Of a DNA stretch of 64,000 bases, positions 52,800 to 61,279 are shown one piece after another. This stretch comes from an uncultured Paracoccaceae bacterium. GTDB taxonomy: Bacteria; Pseudomonadota; Alphaproteobacteria; Rhodobacterales; Rhodobacteraceae. Under the pieces are notes generated by a model. That model worked only from the letters and a program-made list of their open reading frames with translations. It made no database searches and was not told where the DNA came from. Made by a program: the position numbers and the translations under genes. Numbering within the stretch: position 1 is the stretch's first letter; each line of letters opens with the position of its first letter. The stretch covers positions 930,001 to 994,000 of the forward strand of contig CANMYO010000001.1 of the NCBI GenBank assembly GCA_947502145.1, given 5' to 3'.

Positions 52800-55128
52800 C
52801 CGCTTCGGCCAGAACCGCGTCAACGATCTCGATATAGGCGCGCATTTCGGCGGTCAGGACCGGGCGCGGCGGGGCAACAGGTCCGCCGCCACCCGACCCG
52901 GCACCGCGCATCTTGCGATCGGCCCAGGCCTTGAGGTCTGCGACCGTGTAGTTGCGCAGGAACGGGTTGGCGTTCACCACACCCGATCCCATCACCGCCA
53001 GAATTGTGTTCCCATCCCCTGATGACAGCACCTTGTTGGCCCCGCCCGGCCCCAGAAAGTGCGCCAGATACAGCCGCCCGGGCGTGATCGAATGCCCGCG
53101 CGATGACAGGAACCGCTCGTTCTCGCGGGCCAGGTTTGTCACCATTTCACGGCTGAGTGTCGGATCGGTCCGCAGCGCCAGCAAATCGGCGCGTGACATC
53201 GTGCCCGCAAGGTCCGGGCGATAGTCGCGCATCATCCGCAGCCATGTGCTTTCGATGAATTGCCCCAATCCCGTGGCGGTCGACAGCGGGTTCTTGGCAT
53301 TGGCATTGCCCGCGCTTTCCACCCGGATGATCTGGTTGACCAGGGCTTCAACCGCGCCAGAGGCTGCCCCGCCCGAAGCGACGGTGCCCCCGGCCTGCAC
53401 ACTGACGGTAAAGGGATCAACCGGTTCGCCCGCGCGCCGAAACTCGAAATGCAGATGCGGGCCCGTTGATCGGCCGGTTGTGCCGACATAGCCGATAACT
53501 TCACCCTGACGGACTTGCCGCCCGGCGCGCATGCCATCGGCAAACTTGCTCATATGGGCATAGCGCGACTGCAGCCCACCGGCATGATCTATATAGATCA
53601 CATTGCCATAGCCGCCGCCGTCGCCCACCACCGCCAGGGTGCCATCCAGGGCCGCGACAATCGGCGTTCCCGTGGGCGCGGCCCAGTCAACCCCGCCATG
53701 CAGGCGCACCGTCTTCAGGATCGGGTGGTGGCGCGGCCCAAAGCCAGAGGTCAGCGTCCCCTGCACCGGGGTTGTGAAACCGCCCCCGCTGCTGCCGCCA
53801 ACACGGCCATTGCGCGTCAGGCAGCTGAAAACGCCCTTCTCGTCGGCGGACACGTAGCAGGGCATCTGACCCGAAGGCCCATCGATCCCGGCGAACAATA
53901 TCTGCCCCGGCCCTGTCGTCCCGGTATCGGGTTCTGGCGCATAAAGCACCGTGACCGTATCCCCCGGCGCGGCAAAGGCCTCCAGGTCGTAGGATTGCGA
54001 CAGCATCACGATCATCTCGCCCACCAGCGTTGTCGGCATGCCCTTGCGGATCGCCGCGCTATAGACGGCATCCAAAAGGCGATAGTCCTGCTGCGGGGCG
54101 GCAATATTGTTCTGTGGCGACGACAGCTCGTACAGGTTTTCATCAACCCATGGGTCGGCAGAGGCCACAAACCCGATGCTGCCCCGGCTTGCGACGGACC
54201 CGATCCATGTACTTGGCCCATAGATCGACACCTGCATCGGGGTCAGCAGGTCGCCCGCCCGACGCGCGCGCACCGCAACAATTGACCCCGGCGCCATTTC
54301 GGCGGCGTCTGGAATGACCACCGCGATATCTGAGGCAATGGATTTGGCCCGGTCGTCGTCAAACCCGTTGGTGGCCAACACATCCTCTAACCCCCGCGTC
54401 GTGACCGTGCGCACAACGATATCCTCAAAAAGCGGGACGCGGTGTTGTTCAGGTCGCACGAACTGCACGCTGGTGGTGTTTTCAATCCGGGTTTCCACAT
54501 AGGTCGCCGGTTGCGCTTCGTCACCGCCGAGCGCGACCCCCCAGCTGTCATCGCTGTCGGCCTCAACCACGATCACGTCCAGATCTTCGCGGTCGGACAC
54601 CGCAGCCGCAAGGGGGCTGAGCGTTGGGGCATTTAGCGACGCACTGCGCTGGGCCTGAAAGAATGCAAAATCCTCGCGACTGGACGGCAGCGCGGTGATC
54701 AACTGGCGTTCCTGCACGACAAGTGGTTCGCGCACCAATGACAGGCGGTCAGCGCGCGGCGTGCCAACCCGCGCCGTGTCAAGCGTTGCCGGCCCGATCA
54801 GCGCGGTGCCCTCCGTGCCGCCGTTGGCCGTGGCAAAACGCAGGATCATCGGATCGCCCGCAATGTCGACAAAGGGCGTCGCGGTCCGGATCGGGGCGGC
54901 GGCCTCGCCCGTCTCGACCTGCACGAACTGGCCTTCGTCGCCATCCGCTGCGATGACCTCTGTGTCGTCGGGTGCGGCCTCTTGGGTCAGCATCCAGACC
55001 AGACTTGCGACCAATGCCAGTGCCCCCAGCCCACCGCCACCCAACAGCGCGATCTTTTGCAACCGACGCTGCGCACGCCGCTTTCGGGCCTTGGCCTGCG
55101 CGTTCTGGAACTGAGGATCAACCTCCAT
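52795..55128 (-). CDS. Bifunctional peptidoglycan hydrolase: M23 endopeptidase plus transglycosylase-like domain
   Basis: A 777-residue protein with one N-terminal membrane helix (about 26-48), so anchored in the inner membrane facing the periplasm. Residues 452-575 are an M23 (LytM-like) domain with His477 and Asp481 in HGGVDWAAPTG and HLH at 558-560. Residues 590-725 are a lysozyme-like lytic transglycosylase domain with Glu604 in IRVESAGN and TATGLGQFIESTW. The combination can cut both peptide and glycan bonds. T6SS assembly needs local wall opening, so it may be the locus hydrolase, in the way TagX is elsewhere. It lies in one operon with the caspase-like gene. Confidence 0.88.
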   Translation of the reverse strand: MEVDPQFQNAQAKARKRRAQRRLQKIALLGGGGLGALALVASLVWMLTQEAAPDDTEVIAADGDEGQFVQVETGEAAAPIRTATPFVDIAGDPMILRFATANGGTEGTALIGPATLDTARVGTPRADRLSLVREPLVVQERQLITALPSSREDFAFFQAQRSASLNAPTLSPLAAAVSDREDLDVIVVEADSDDSWGVALGGDEAQPATYVETRIENTTSVQFVRPEQHRVPLFEDIVVRTVTTRGLEDVLATNGFDDDRAKSIASDIAVVIPDAAEMAPGSIVAVRARRAGDLLTPMQVSIYGPSTWIGSVASRGSIGFVASADPWVDENLYELSSPQNNIAAPQQDYRLLDAVYSAAIRKGMPTTLVGEMIVMLSQSYDLEAFAAPGDTVTVLYAPEPDTGTTGPGQILFAGIDGPSGQMPCYVSADEKGVFSCLTRNGRVGGSSGGGFTTPVQGTLTSGFGPRHHPILKTVRLHGGVDWAAPTGTPIVAALDGTLAVVGDGGGYGNVIYIDHAGGLQSRYAHMSKFADGMRAGRQVRQGEVIGYVGTTGRSTGPHLHFEFRRAGEPVDPFTVSVQAGGTVASGGAASGAVEALVNQIIRVESAGNANAKNPLSTATGLGQFIESTWLRMMRDYRPDLAGTMSRADLLALRTDPTLSREMVTNLARENERFLSSRGHSITPGRLYLAHFLGPGGANKVLSSGDGNTILAVMGSGVVNANPFLRNYTVADLKAWADRKMRGAGSGGGGPVAPPRPVLTAEMRAYIEIVDAVLAEAG

Positions 55129-55143
55129 GACGGCCCCCGGACC

Positions 55144-56814
55144 TTAGCGGAACACGCCTGTGCCGCTGGACTGGCTGATGGTCCGCCGCGGCGGGCTTGC
55201 CGGGGCGGGGGCTGGCGCTGGTGCCGCTTGCCGGCGCGGGGCGGCCTGCGTTGTCGTGCGGCGTGGCGCGGATTGGGTGTTGGACCGGCGCGGGGCCGGG
55301 GCAGCCACAACCGGATCCGGGCAACGCACATCGTCCTTAAGCATCAGCTGCCGCCAGATTTCCAATGTCGGGTCCTGCGACGGGGCGGAACCACCGATCT
55401 CCGCGTAGTAGCGATCGACCGAGGCCCGCGATCCGCGTCCCCAATCTCCATCAATCCGCGCGGTATAACAGTTCATCCGTTTCATTTCGGTCTGCAGGGC
55501 CACCGCCATCTGGCTTGCGGGGGGATCAAAGGCCCCGCTTTCGACAAGGCTCAGGTAAAGCTCCCGGTTGTTTTCCGCGAACTCGCGGCGCAGCGCGACA
55601 TTTTCGTATGAGATTTCGGACCCGCCAACAGCGCCGCCGTCATCATCCGATGCAACCTCAAAGGCGGCTTCGACAACCTCTTCGGGATAGCCGACGATGA
55701 TCGCCGGTCGCGGCAGGCCACCTGCGCCAGGCACCGGGCGCGATGGTGCGCTTGCAACCTGGGTTGGTGCAGGCGCGGACAGGATTGAAACGCCATCACT
55801 GACCTGTGCAACACCCGCCGCTGCAACGCTGACCGGGGCCACTGTCGCGGCCTGCGTGACTGGGCGCACCGGGGCGACCAACACAACCGTTTCGTCTGTG
55901 ACCGTGCCCACCTCTGTTGGGGCGGCACCCACCTCACCGGCAAAATCGACAGCAATCCCGGCTTCCGCCCAAAGCGCCAGCAGCTGTGCCCGCGCCGAGG
56001 GAGAGACGTTTTCCAGCATCTGATAATCTTCGCGCGTCAGCCGTGCACCGCTGGTCGCGCGGCGGAACACAAAGGGCTCTGCCAATGTCGAATTTGCCCA
56101 AAGACCCGGCACCGGCGTTTCGGTTTCCGTGCCATCCTCTGCAATCGTGATGTCGGGTGCAGGCAAGGGTGGCAACATCTGCGCGGCCGGCAATCCGGGC
56201 ACCGTCAATTGATCCAGCATCACGCGGGTCAGCGCCTCAGCCTGATCCGGCGGGCAGGCCACACCGGGTTGCACCGCCGTCATGATCAACAGGTTTTCGC
56301 GGGCTTGCGCGGCGGCGGCCAGACCCGCGTCCAGCGCACCAGCCCCGATAATCCCCTGTGACGCCGCACCGTGGCAGGTGTCCAGCACCAGAATTCTGTT
56401 GTCACCAAGCAACTGGTCCAGATCAACGGATCCGCCAGCCAACGCTGCCGGATCCGTGCCGCCGGCCCCGACGGGCATCAGATAGCTTGCGCCCTCATGG
56501 GCAAATCCGTGGCCTGCAAAATAGATCACCACCTCGCCCTCAACCTCGTTCAGCGCAGAGATTGCCGCCGTCATCACCGCCTGATTGACGTTTTCCAGCC
56601 GCTCAACGGTAAAGCCCAGGCCGAACAGGGTCTCCGACATCTTTTCCGTGTCGCGCCGGATCGCGTTCAGCGCCGCGTCCCCATCGTAGGCGGTATTTGC
56701 AATCACAAGGGCCGTGCGGTCCTGCGCGCTGACAGCCGTGCCAAGCACGACGCCCGCGATCACACCGGCAAGGTGCGGCAGCACTTTCATCGCGTTCAAT
56801 GGCCTGCGCGTCAT
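55144..56814 (-). CDS. Secreted caspase-like (C14) peptidase with peptidoglycan-binding-like tail
   Basis: A 556-residue exported protein. The signal sequence LAGVIAGVVLGTAVSAQ is followed by a caspase-fold domain (about 32-230) with the catalytic His102 in YFAGHGFAHEG and Cys147 in LVLDTCHGA. A middle region (about 265-420) is Ala/Val/Pro rich. The tail has a peptidoglycan-binding-like motif (MKRMNCYTARIDGDWGRGSRASVDRYY) at about 470-500, then a basic Pro/Arg end. Caspase-like peptidases cut after basic or acidic residues; the target is unknown. ATG 56814 has AAGGA upstream. It sits between the DUF1036-like gene and the peptidoglycan hydrolase. Confidence 0.8.
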   Translation of the reverse strand: MTRRPLNAMKVLPHLAGVIAGVVLGTAVSAQDRTALVIANTAYDGDAALNAIRRDTEKMSETLFGLGFTVERLENVNQAVMTAAISALNEVEGEVVIYFAGHGFAHEGASYLMPVGAGGTDPAALAGGSVDLDQLLGDNRILVLDTCHGAASQGIIGAGALDAGLAAAAQARENLLIMTAVQPGVACPPDQAEALTRVMLDQLTVPGLPAAQMLPPLPAPDITIAEDGTETETPVPGLWANSTLAEPFVFRRATSGARLTREDYQMLENVSPSARAQLLALWAEAGIAVDFAGEVGAAPTEVGTVTDETVVLVAPVRPVTQAATVAPVSVAAAGVAQVSDGVSILSAPAPTQVASAPSRPVPGAGGLPRPAIIVGYPEEVVEAAFEVASDDDGGAVGGSEISYENVALRREFAENNRELYLSLVESGAFDPPASQMAVALQTEMKRMNCYTARIDGDWGRGSRASVDRYYAEIGGSAPSQDPTLEIWRQLMLKDDVRCPDPVVAAPAPRRSNTQSAPRRTTTQAAPRRQAAPAPAPAPASPPRRTISQSSGTGVFR

Positions 56815-56866
56815 CTCTGATCCTTCCGGCACCCATGCTACCCGATTGGCGCGCATGGGGGAAACC

Positions 56867-57277
56867 CTAAGGTTGTGGCGTCAAGAAAAGTGTCCAGCGT
56901 TCTGTTTGCTGGGTATCGACTTCAATAAAGTTAACACTCAAATGGCCCTGGATAAGGCAATCTTCTGTTCCGCGTATGACAAATCGGTTCGTCCCGATGC
57001 ACATCGGCGTGGCCCCGTTCAGCACCTCATTGCCAAACACGTCCTGCGCAAAAACGTAAACATATCTTGACGTTAGCCCTTCGCGGATCACGTTGGCGCA
57101 TTGGTTGGGTCCGACGGTCCACCAGCCGCGCGTTACGAAATCATCGTCCTCGAACTGACCAATGGCGACGTTGACCACGTCAAAGGACTGGTTGCAGACC
57201 GCAAAGGCCGCCTGCGCGCCCAGGGGGGCGAAACACAGGGCCAGGGTCAGGGCAAACTGGTGCAGCAGGTGACGCAT
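56867..57277 (-). CDS. Small secreted DUF1036-like protein
   Basis: A 136-residue exported protein with signal peptide LLHQFALTLALCFAPLGAQAA. The mature start FAVCNQSFDVVNVAIGQFEDDDFVTRGWWTVGPNQCANVI is the pattern of DUF1036 proteins, with conserved Cys and WWTV/GPNxC. It has four cysteines in the mature part, likely two disulfides. ATG 57277 replaces a TTG upstream. Function unknown; first gene of the minus operon with the caspase-like protein. Confidence 0.72.
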   Translation of the reverse strand: MRHLLHQFALTLALCFAPLGAQAAFAVCNQSFDVVNVAIGQFEDDDFVTRGWWTVGPNQCANVIREGLTSRYVYVFAQDVFGNEVLNGATPMCIGTNRFVIRGTEDCLIQGHLSVNFIEVDTQQTERWTLFLTPQP

Positions 57278-57414
57278 GCGGCTTTGATACAACGCATCTT
57301 GAGGAAACAGAAAGGTCTGTCACATAAAACCGTCCCACCTTTGCGTGAAAGGCCATTTTGTGGGATGGTGGGGCACTGCCGGGGTGATGATGCAATTTCC
57401 AAAGGAATGATGCG

Positions 57415-57714
57415 ATGCGCAGACGTCCGACTATTCTTGCCAGCAGCCTTGCGGCCCTTCTTCTTGCGATGCCGTCCCTTGGACTGGCCCAGTCGGATTC
57501 GGGCGGCGCCACGACAAGCCCGCTGATTGACTATCAAATCACCATCCGCACCGGCCCGTTCTTTGGCACCCGCATCGTGACTTTGGATGAATATCACGAT
57601 CTTCTGGCGACCGGGCAAACGGTGCGCGTGGTCTCTGCCGCGCCGGTGCCCGATCTTGCCAGCCGCGATCCGGCCATTTCCATGACCGGGTGGAGCGTTG
57701 GAGTCTTCCGATAA
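57415..57714 (+). CDS. Small secreted protein, function unknown
   Basis: A 99-residue exported protein: signal peptide TILASSLAALLLAMPSLGLAQ, then a short mature domain (IDYQITIRTGPFFGTRIVTLDEYHDLLATGQTVRVVSAAPVPD). I do not recognise the family. AAGGA lies eight bases before the ATG. It is divergent from the DUF1036-like gene and leads the plus operon with the Exb/Tol-like genes. Confidence 0.6.
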   Translation: MRRRPTILASSLAALLLAMPSLGLAQSDSGGATTSPLIDYQITIRTGPFFGTRIVTLDEYHDLLATGQTVRVVSAAPVPDLASRDPAISMTGWSVGVFR

Positions 57715-57799
57715 CGCGCCTGCGACCCGATCGGCCATAGACAAAGCAATAGCGCGTCTAATACCATTGCGGCATCACAGGTTATGCTCCGGGGAAGTC

Positions 57800-58243
57800 A
57801 TGTCATTTCTGAAAACTTTGCGTCACGCCGCCATATCAACTGGGGTTGCCGCAATCATCGCGCTGCCCGCCGCTGCGCAGGACGCAGCGGAATTTTCGCT
57901 CGAACTGAATAACGCCGCCGAAACCACCGCGGGCGGTTGTCGCCTGACCTATGTGGCGACCAACAAGACCGAACAGGAACTTGGCCAGACCGCCTACGAA
58001 GTGGCTGTCTTTAATGCCGACGGCGTTGTCAGCCGCATCCTCGTGCTTGAATTTGGCGCGCTGACGGTGGGCAAAACCAAGGTTGTGCAGTTTGATCTTT
58101 CAGATCAGCCCTGCGCCCAGATCAGCCGGATCGTCGTGAATGACGTCGCCGCCTGTACCCTGGCCGATGGCTCTGGCGAAGGTGACTTCTGCCTGTCCGG
58201 CCTTGTGACCGCCTCACGTTCATCGATCCAGTTCGGAATCTGA
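57800..58243 (+). CDS. Small secreted protein with four cysteines, function unknown
   Basis: A 147-residue exported protein (signal peptide to about AAAQ at residue 24). The mature beta-rich domain is EFSLELNNAAETTAGGCRLTYVATNKTEQELGQTAYEVAVFNADGVVSRILVLEFGALTVGKTKVVQFDL, with further Cys in QPCAQI, AACTL and DFCLSG. The fold looks immunoglobulin-like. GGGGAAG precedes ATG 57800; an open frame upstream overlaps the previous gene. Periplasmic partner of the module is a guess. Confidence 0.6.
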   Translation: MSFLKTLRHAAISTGVAAIIALPAAAQDAAEFSLELNNAAETTAGGCRLTYVATNKTEQELGQTAYEVAVFNADGVVSRILVLEFGALTVGKTKVVQFDLSDQPCAQISRIVVNDVAACTLADGSGEGDFCLSGLVTASRSSIQFGI

Positions 58244-58315
58244 TCCGCACCGGGCAGTAACTCTGGTCAGTGCGGCGCACCGCGCTGACCCAATAAGACG
58301 TAAGAAAGCCAAACC

Positions 58316-58957
58316 ATGAACGCTCCTGACTTATCTGCGCTGAACACATCGACCCTTGCGGTCTTTGCGGCGCTGGCCCTGATGTCACTGCTTGCGGTGA
58401 CGGTGGCCTTTTTCAAGACCTTTCAATTTGCCCGGATGGGCGTTGGCAAAAGCCGGGCCGCCGAGGATATTCTCGAAGACTGGCTGGGCGGACGGGCAGA
58501 CGCGGCCATCAGCCGCGCGGCGGAACGTCGCTTTGTGCTGGCCCGGGTGCTGCAATCGGTGTTTTCAGGGCTGCGCGCGCGCCCCGACGATCAGGACTTT
58601 GCCGAAGAGCTGGGCCGCCAAACCGCCCTTGTTGAACTCAGCCATATGACCAGCCGGATGCGGGTGCTTGAAACCGTCGTGCAGGCGGCACCGATCCTTG
58701 GCCTGCTGGGCACGGTGATCGGGATGATCGACGCCTTTTCGACCCTCGCGGGCGCGGATGGCGCGGTTGACCCGACCCAACTTGCCGGCGGCATCTGGAC
58801 CGCGCTGACCACCACGGCGGCGGGCCTTGCGATTGCGTTGATCACCTATTTCATCGCCACCTGGCTTGAGGGCCGGATCGAAGGTGAACGGCAATCGATC
58901 GAGACGCTGATCTCTGCGGCCATCCACGGGCGCGTTGACGCCAATACGCCAACCTAA
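58316..58957 (+). CDS. TolQ/ExbB/MotA-family proton channel protein
   Basis: A 213-residue inner-membrane protein with three hydrophobic segments (residues about 14-38, 122-148 and 160-182) and the family signature VVQAAPILGLLGTVIGMIDAF plus GIWTALTTTAAGLAIALITYFIA, where a Thr lines the proton path. It forms the pentameric channel that uses the proton gradient with ExbD/TolR partners, encoded next. Position in the T6SS locus suggests it powers a periplasmic step there. Confidence 0.88.
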   Translation: MNAPDLSALNTSTLAVFAALALMSLLAVTVAFFKTFQFARMGVGKSRAAEDILEDWLGGRADAAISRAAERRFVLARVLQSVFSGLRARPDDQDFAEELGRQTALVELSHMTSRMRVLETVVQAAPILGLLGTVIGMIDAFSTLAGADGAVDPTQLAGGIWTALTTTAAGLAIALITYFIATWLEGRIEGERQSIETLISAAIHGRVDANTPT

Positions 58958-58968
58958 GGGGCGGGCGG

Positions 58969-59421
58969 GTGTCGAAAACCCACACCAAGGTTGCGCTGCC
59001 CCGACACCAGGGGCGGTATAACTTTGTGCTGACGCCCCTGGCCGATGCAATGTTCCAGCTGCTGATCTTTTTCATGCTGTCGTCCAACCTTGCGCCCTAT
59101 TCGCTGCTGACGGTGCGCAGCGGGACAACCGGTGAAGAAGGCGCACAAAGCAGCGGTGCCGAGATCCCTGATCAGATTGCCGAACCACCCGCCAATGCGG
59201 CGATCTGGACCGTTGATGCGGGCGAGGTGATTGCAGGCGGGCAGCGCTTTACCCCTGATATGCTGTCAGCCCTGGCTGATGCGCTGGCGGTGCAGGCCGA
59301 CGCTGCCGTGGTGCTGATCGTGCGCGATGCAGCGCAGGTTCAGGACCTGTCCAATGTGCTTGAGGCCTTGACCGCCGCGGGCGTGCAATCGGTTCAGATT
59401 GCGGAAAGCGGGGGCGTCTGA
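58969..59421 (+). CDS. ExbD/TolR-family protein 1
   Basis: A 150-residue protein with one N-terminal membrane helix. The motif LTPLADAMFQLLIFFMLSSNL contains the conserved helix Asp (here in PLADAMF) that carries protons. A small periplasmic domain follows (about 65-150; VIAGGQRFTPDMLSALADALAV, QDLSNVLEALTAAGVQSVQIA). GTG start 11 bases after the channel gene. Confidence 0.85.
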   Translation: MSKTHTKVALPRHQGRYNFVLTPLADAMFQLLIFFMLSSNLAPYSLLTVRSGTTGEEGAQSSGAEIPDQIAEPPANAAIWTVDAGEVIAGGQRFTPDMLSALADALAVQADAAVVLIVRDAAQVQDLSNVLEALTAAGVQSVQIAESGGV

Positions 59422-59823
59422 ATGCAAGCGCTACCCCGTGCCAGAAAGCCGATCCAGCTGGATGTGTCGCTGGCCATCGTAAATATCGTGCTGTTGCTGA
59501 TCTTCTTCTTCCTGGCCACCGGCCAGTTGCTCAACCCGCCGGCGCAGGGCGTGGATCTGGCCGAAACGACCGAACTTCCGCTTGATCAATTGCCCTCACC
59601 GATCCTTGTTGTCGGCTCCGGTGGCAACTGGGAACTTGATGGCGAACCCGTGGCGCCTGACCTGCTGGGCACCCGACTTGCCTTGATCGAAGGGCCGGTG
59701 ACGCTGCACATCCTGATTCAGGGCACCGCCCCGGCGGGCAGCCTGCTTGAAATCGTCAATCGCCCGGAATTGTCAGATACGCACATGCGGCTTGTCACGC
59801 TGCGCGTCACAGGTGACACATGA
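59422..59823 (+). CDS. ExbD/TolR-family protein 2 (diverged)
   Basis: A 133-residue protein starting at the base after the previous stop. One membrane helix (IQLDVSLAIVNIVLLLIFFFLATGQLL) has an Asp just before the helix (QLDVSLA), and a periplasmic domain continues (LPSPILVVGSGGNWELDGEPVAPDLLG). It resembles ExbD but is diverged, so a heteromeric pair with the first protein is likely. Confidence 0.72.
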   Translation: MQALPRARKPIQLDVSLAIVNIVLLLIFFFLATGQLLNPPAQGVDLAETTELPLDQLPSPILVVGSGGNWELDGEPVAPDLLGTRLALIEGPVTLHILIQGTAPAGSLLEIVNRPELSDTHMRLVTLRVTGDT

Positions 59824-61181
59824 TCGGGCGGCGCAATGGCCGGGCGATCCACTGGGTCGAGGCATTTGGCCTGTCCGCCCTTGTGCATGTGGGCGTGGTC
59901 TTTTTTGCGATCGACTTCGTGCGCGACCTGAACCTGTTTCAGGAAGCAGAGGAAACAGCGCCCGATCTGCTTGTCACCAGCCTGGTGCTTGATGCCCAAA
60001 CCCTCGCTGCCGCCACGCTCGAGGCGGACGCAGGGGCGCAGGGCGAATTAGGCGAAGGTGACGTGCCGGATCTTGAGACCCCAGAAGAGGTTGAGCCGGA
60101 AACGCTCGCCGCGGCAGAGCCCGACGTCCCACCAGCAGAGCCGGAAGCGGAGCCCGAACCAGAGCCTGAAGAACCGGACTTGCCAGAACCCGAGACGCCC
60201 GCCGCCGTTGAACCAGAGGCGCTGACACCCGAACCCGTGACACCAGAGGCGATCGCGCCAGAGTCCGTCATCGCAGAGGCCCCCGAAGCACCGGACACAC
60301 TGCAACCTGTCGCCCCCGCCACACCTCTGGCCCCGGAACCGCTCAGCCCGCTGCGGCCCGATGATGACAGTGTCGCCGCCCTTGCCCCGGTTGCAGGCGG
60401 CACGGCGGAACGGCTGTCCGGCACGGCGCCAACGGCACAGCCCGCCCCCCTTGCCGCTGTGCCCGCGACCACAACAACACGGATCGCCCCCGTTGTGTCC
60501 CGCCCGCAGGTCACACCACCCGCGCCCCCTCGCCCGGCAGTTGAACCGCCCGCCCCCGGCAGCCCGGCCGCGGTGGTCAGCGAACTTGTCGCCAAGATCC
60601 GCGCCAATGTCAGCGATGCCTGCCTTGTCGCCATGCCACAGCAGGCCAGCGATGGATCACCGGAACTGGTGATGCTGGCCGCCGATGAAAACGGCATCAC
60701 GGAATTTGCCGCAAATGTGCTGGCCGACATTGACCCGCGCCCCGGTCAGCGGGGGGTGCTGATTGATCCGCGGCAATGTCCGGCTGCGACTTACTTGCGT
60801 GAAAATGCCAGCTATCCCGCGTTCCGTCTGACGCTGGGGCTGACCACCGACGTTCTCCCAGACGGAGAGGAACTGACTGGCGCGGTGGGTCGCGCTGCGG
60901 GGGCTTATATCTCTTTGCTGCTGGTGGATGAAAACGGCGTTGTGCAAGACATCGGCAGCTATCTGACATTTGCGCAGGGCGAGGCGCGGTTTGCCGTGCC
61001 GATGCGTCGGGATGGCCCGGCCCGGGACACGTCGCAAATGCTTATCGCGATCGCGACTGAAAGTCGCCCCCGGACCTTGGATGCGCAAAACGGGCAATTG
61101 GCGGAAGACTTCTTTGCCGCGCTTGAGGCAGAAGTCGGCACAGGCGTGCCGCTGGTCATGATCCCCTTTGACGTGCGCTGA
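59820..61181 (+). CDS. TonB/TolA-like protein with Pro-Glu linker
   Basis: A 453-residue protein with an N-terminal membrane helix (HWVEAFGLSALVHVGVVFFAIDFV, including the His-x-x-Val pattern seen in TonB's transmembrane helix). A long Pro/Glu/Ala linker covers about 75-245, and the periplasmic C-terminal domain about 255-453 has two Cys. The layout is that of TonB/TolA. The C-domain is not a standard TonB domain but looks like that of the kinase encoded at 61280-63847. ATGA overlap with the previous gene shows co-translation. Confidence 0.75.
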   Translation: MIGRRNGRAIHWVEAFGLSALVHVGVVFFAIDFVRDLNLFQEAEETAPDLLVTSLVLDAQTLAAATLEADAGAQGELGEGDVPDLETPEEVEPETLAAAEPDVPPAEPEAEPEPEPEEPDLPEPETPAAVEPEALTPEPVTPEAIAPESVIAEAPEAPDTLQPVAPATPLAPEPLSPLRPDDDSVAALAPVAGGTAERLSGTAPTAQPAPLAAVPATTTTRIAPVVSRPQVTPPAPPRPAVEPPAPGSPAAVVSELVAKIRANVSDACLVAMPQQASDGSPELVMLAADENGITEFAANVLADIDPRPGQRGVLIDPRQCPAATYLRENASYPAFRLTLGLTTDVLPDGEELTGAVGRAAGAYISLLLVDENGVVQDIGSYLTFAQGEARFAVPMRRDGPARDTSQMLIAIATESRPRTLDAQNGQLAEDFFAALEAEVGTGVPLVMIPFDVR

Positions 61182-61279
61182 TCAAATCAGGACATAAGAC
61201 ACGGTTAACCGATCTTAGGATTCTGATGCGCATGGGATGTTGGCAGGATGTGCATGGGTTGTGCATCCCGATTTTCAGC

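Noticed and set aside
58316-59421. Zorya-type defence pair (MotA-like plus MotB-like)
   Set aside because: The second protein is a short ExbD/TolR without an OmpA-like wall-binding domain, and no ZorC, ZorD or ZorE gene is near; context is T6SS.
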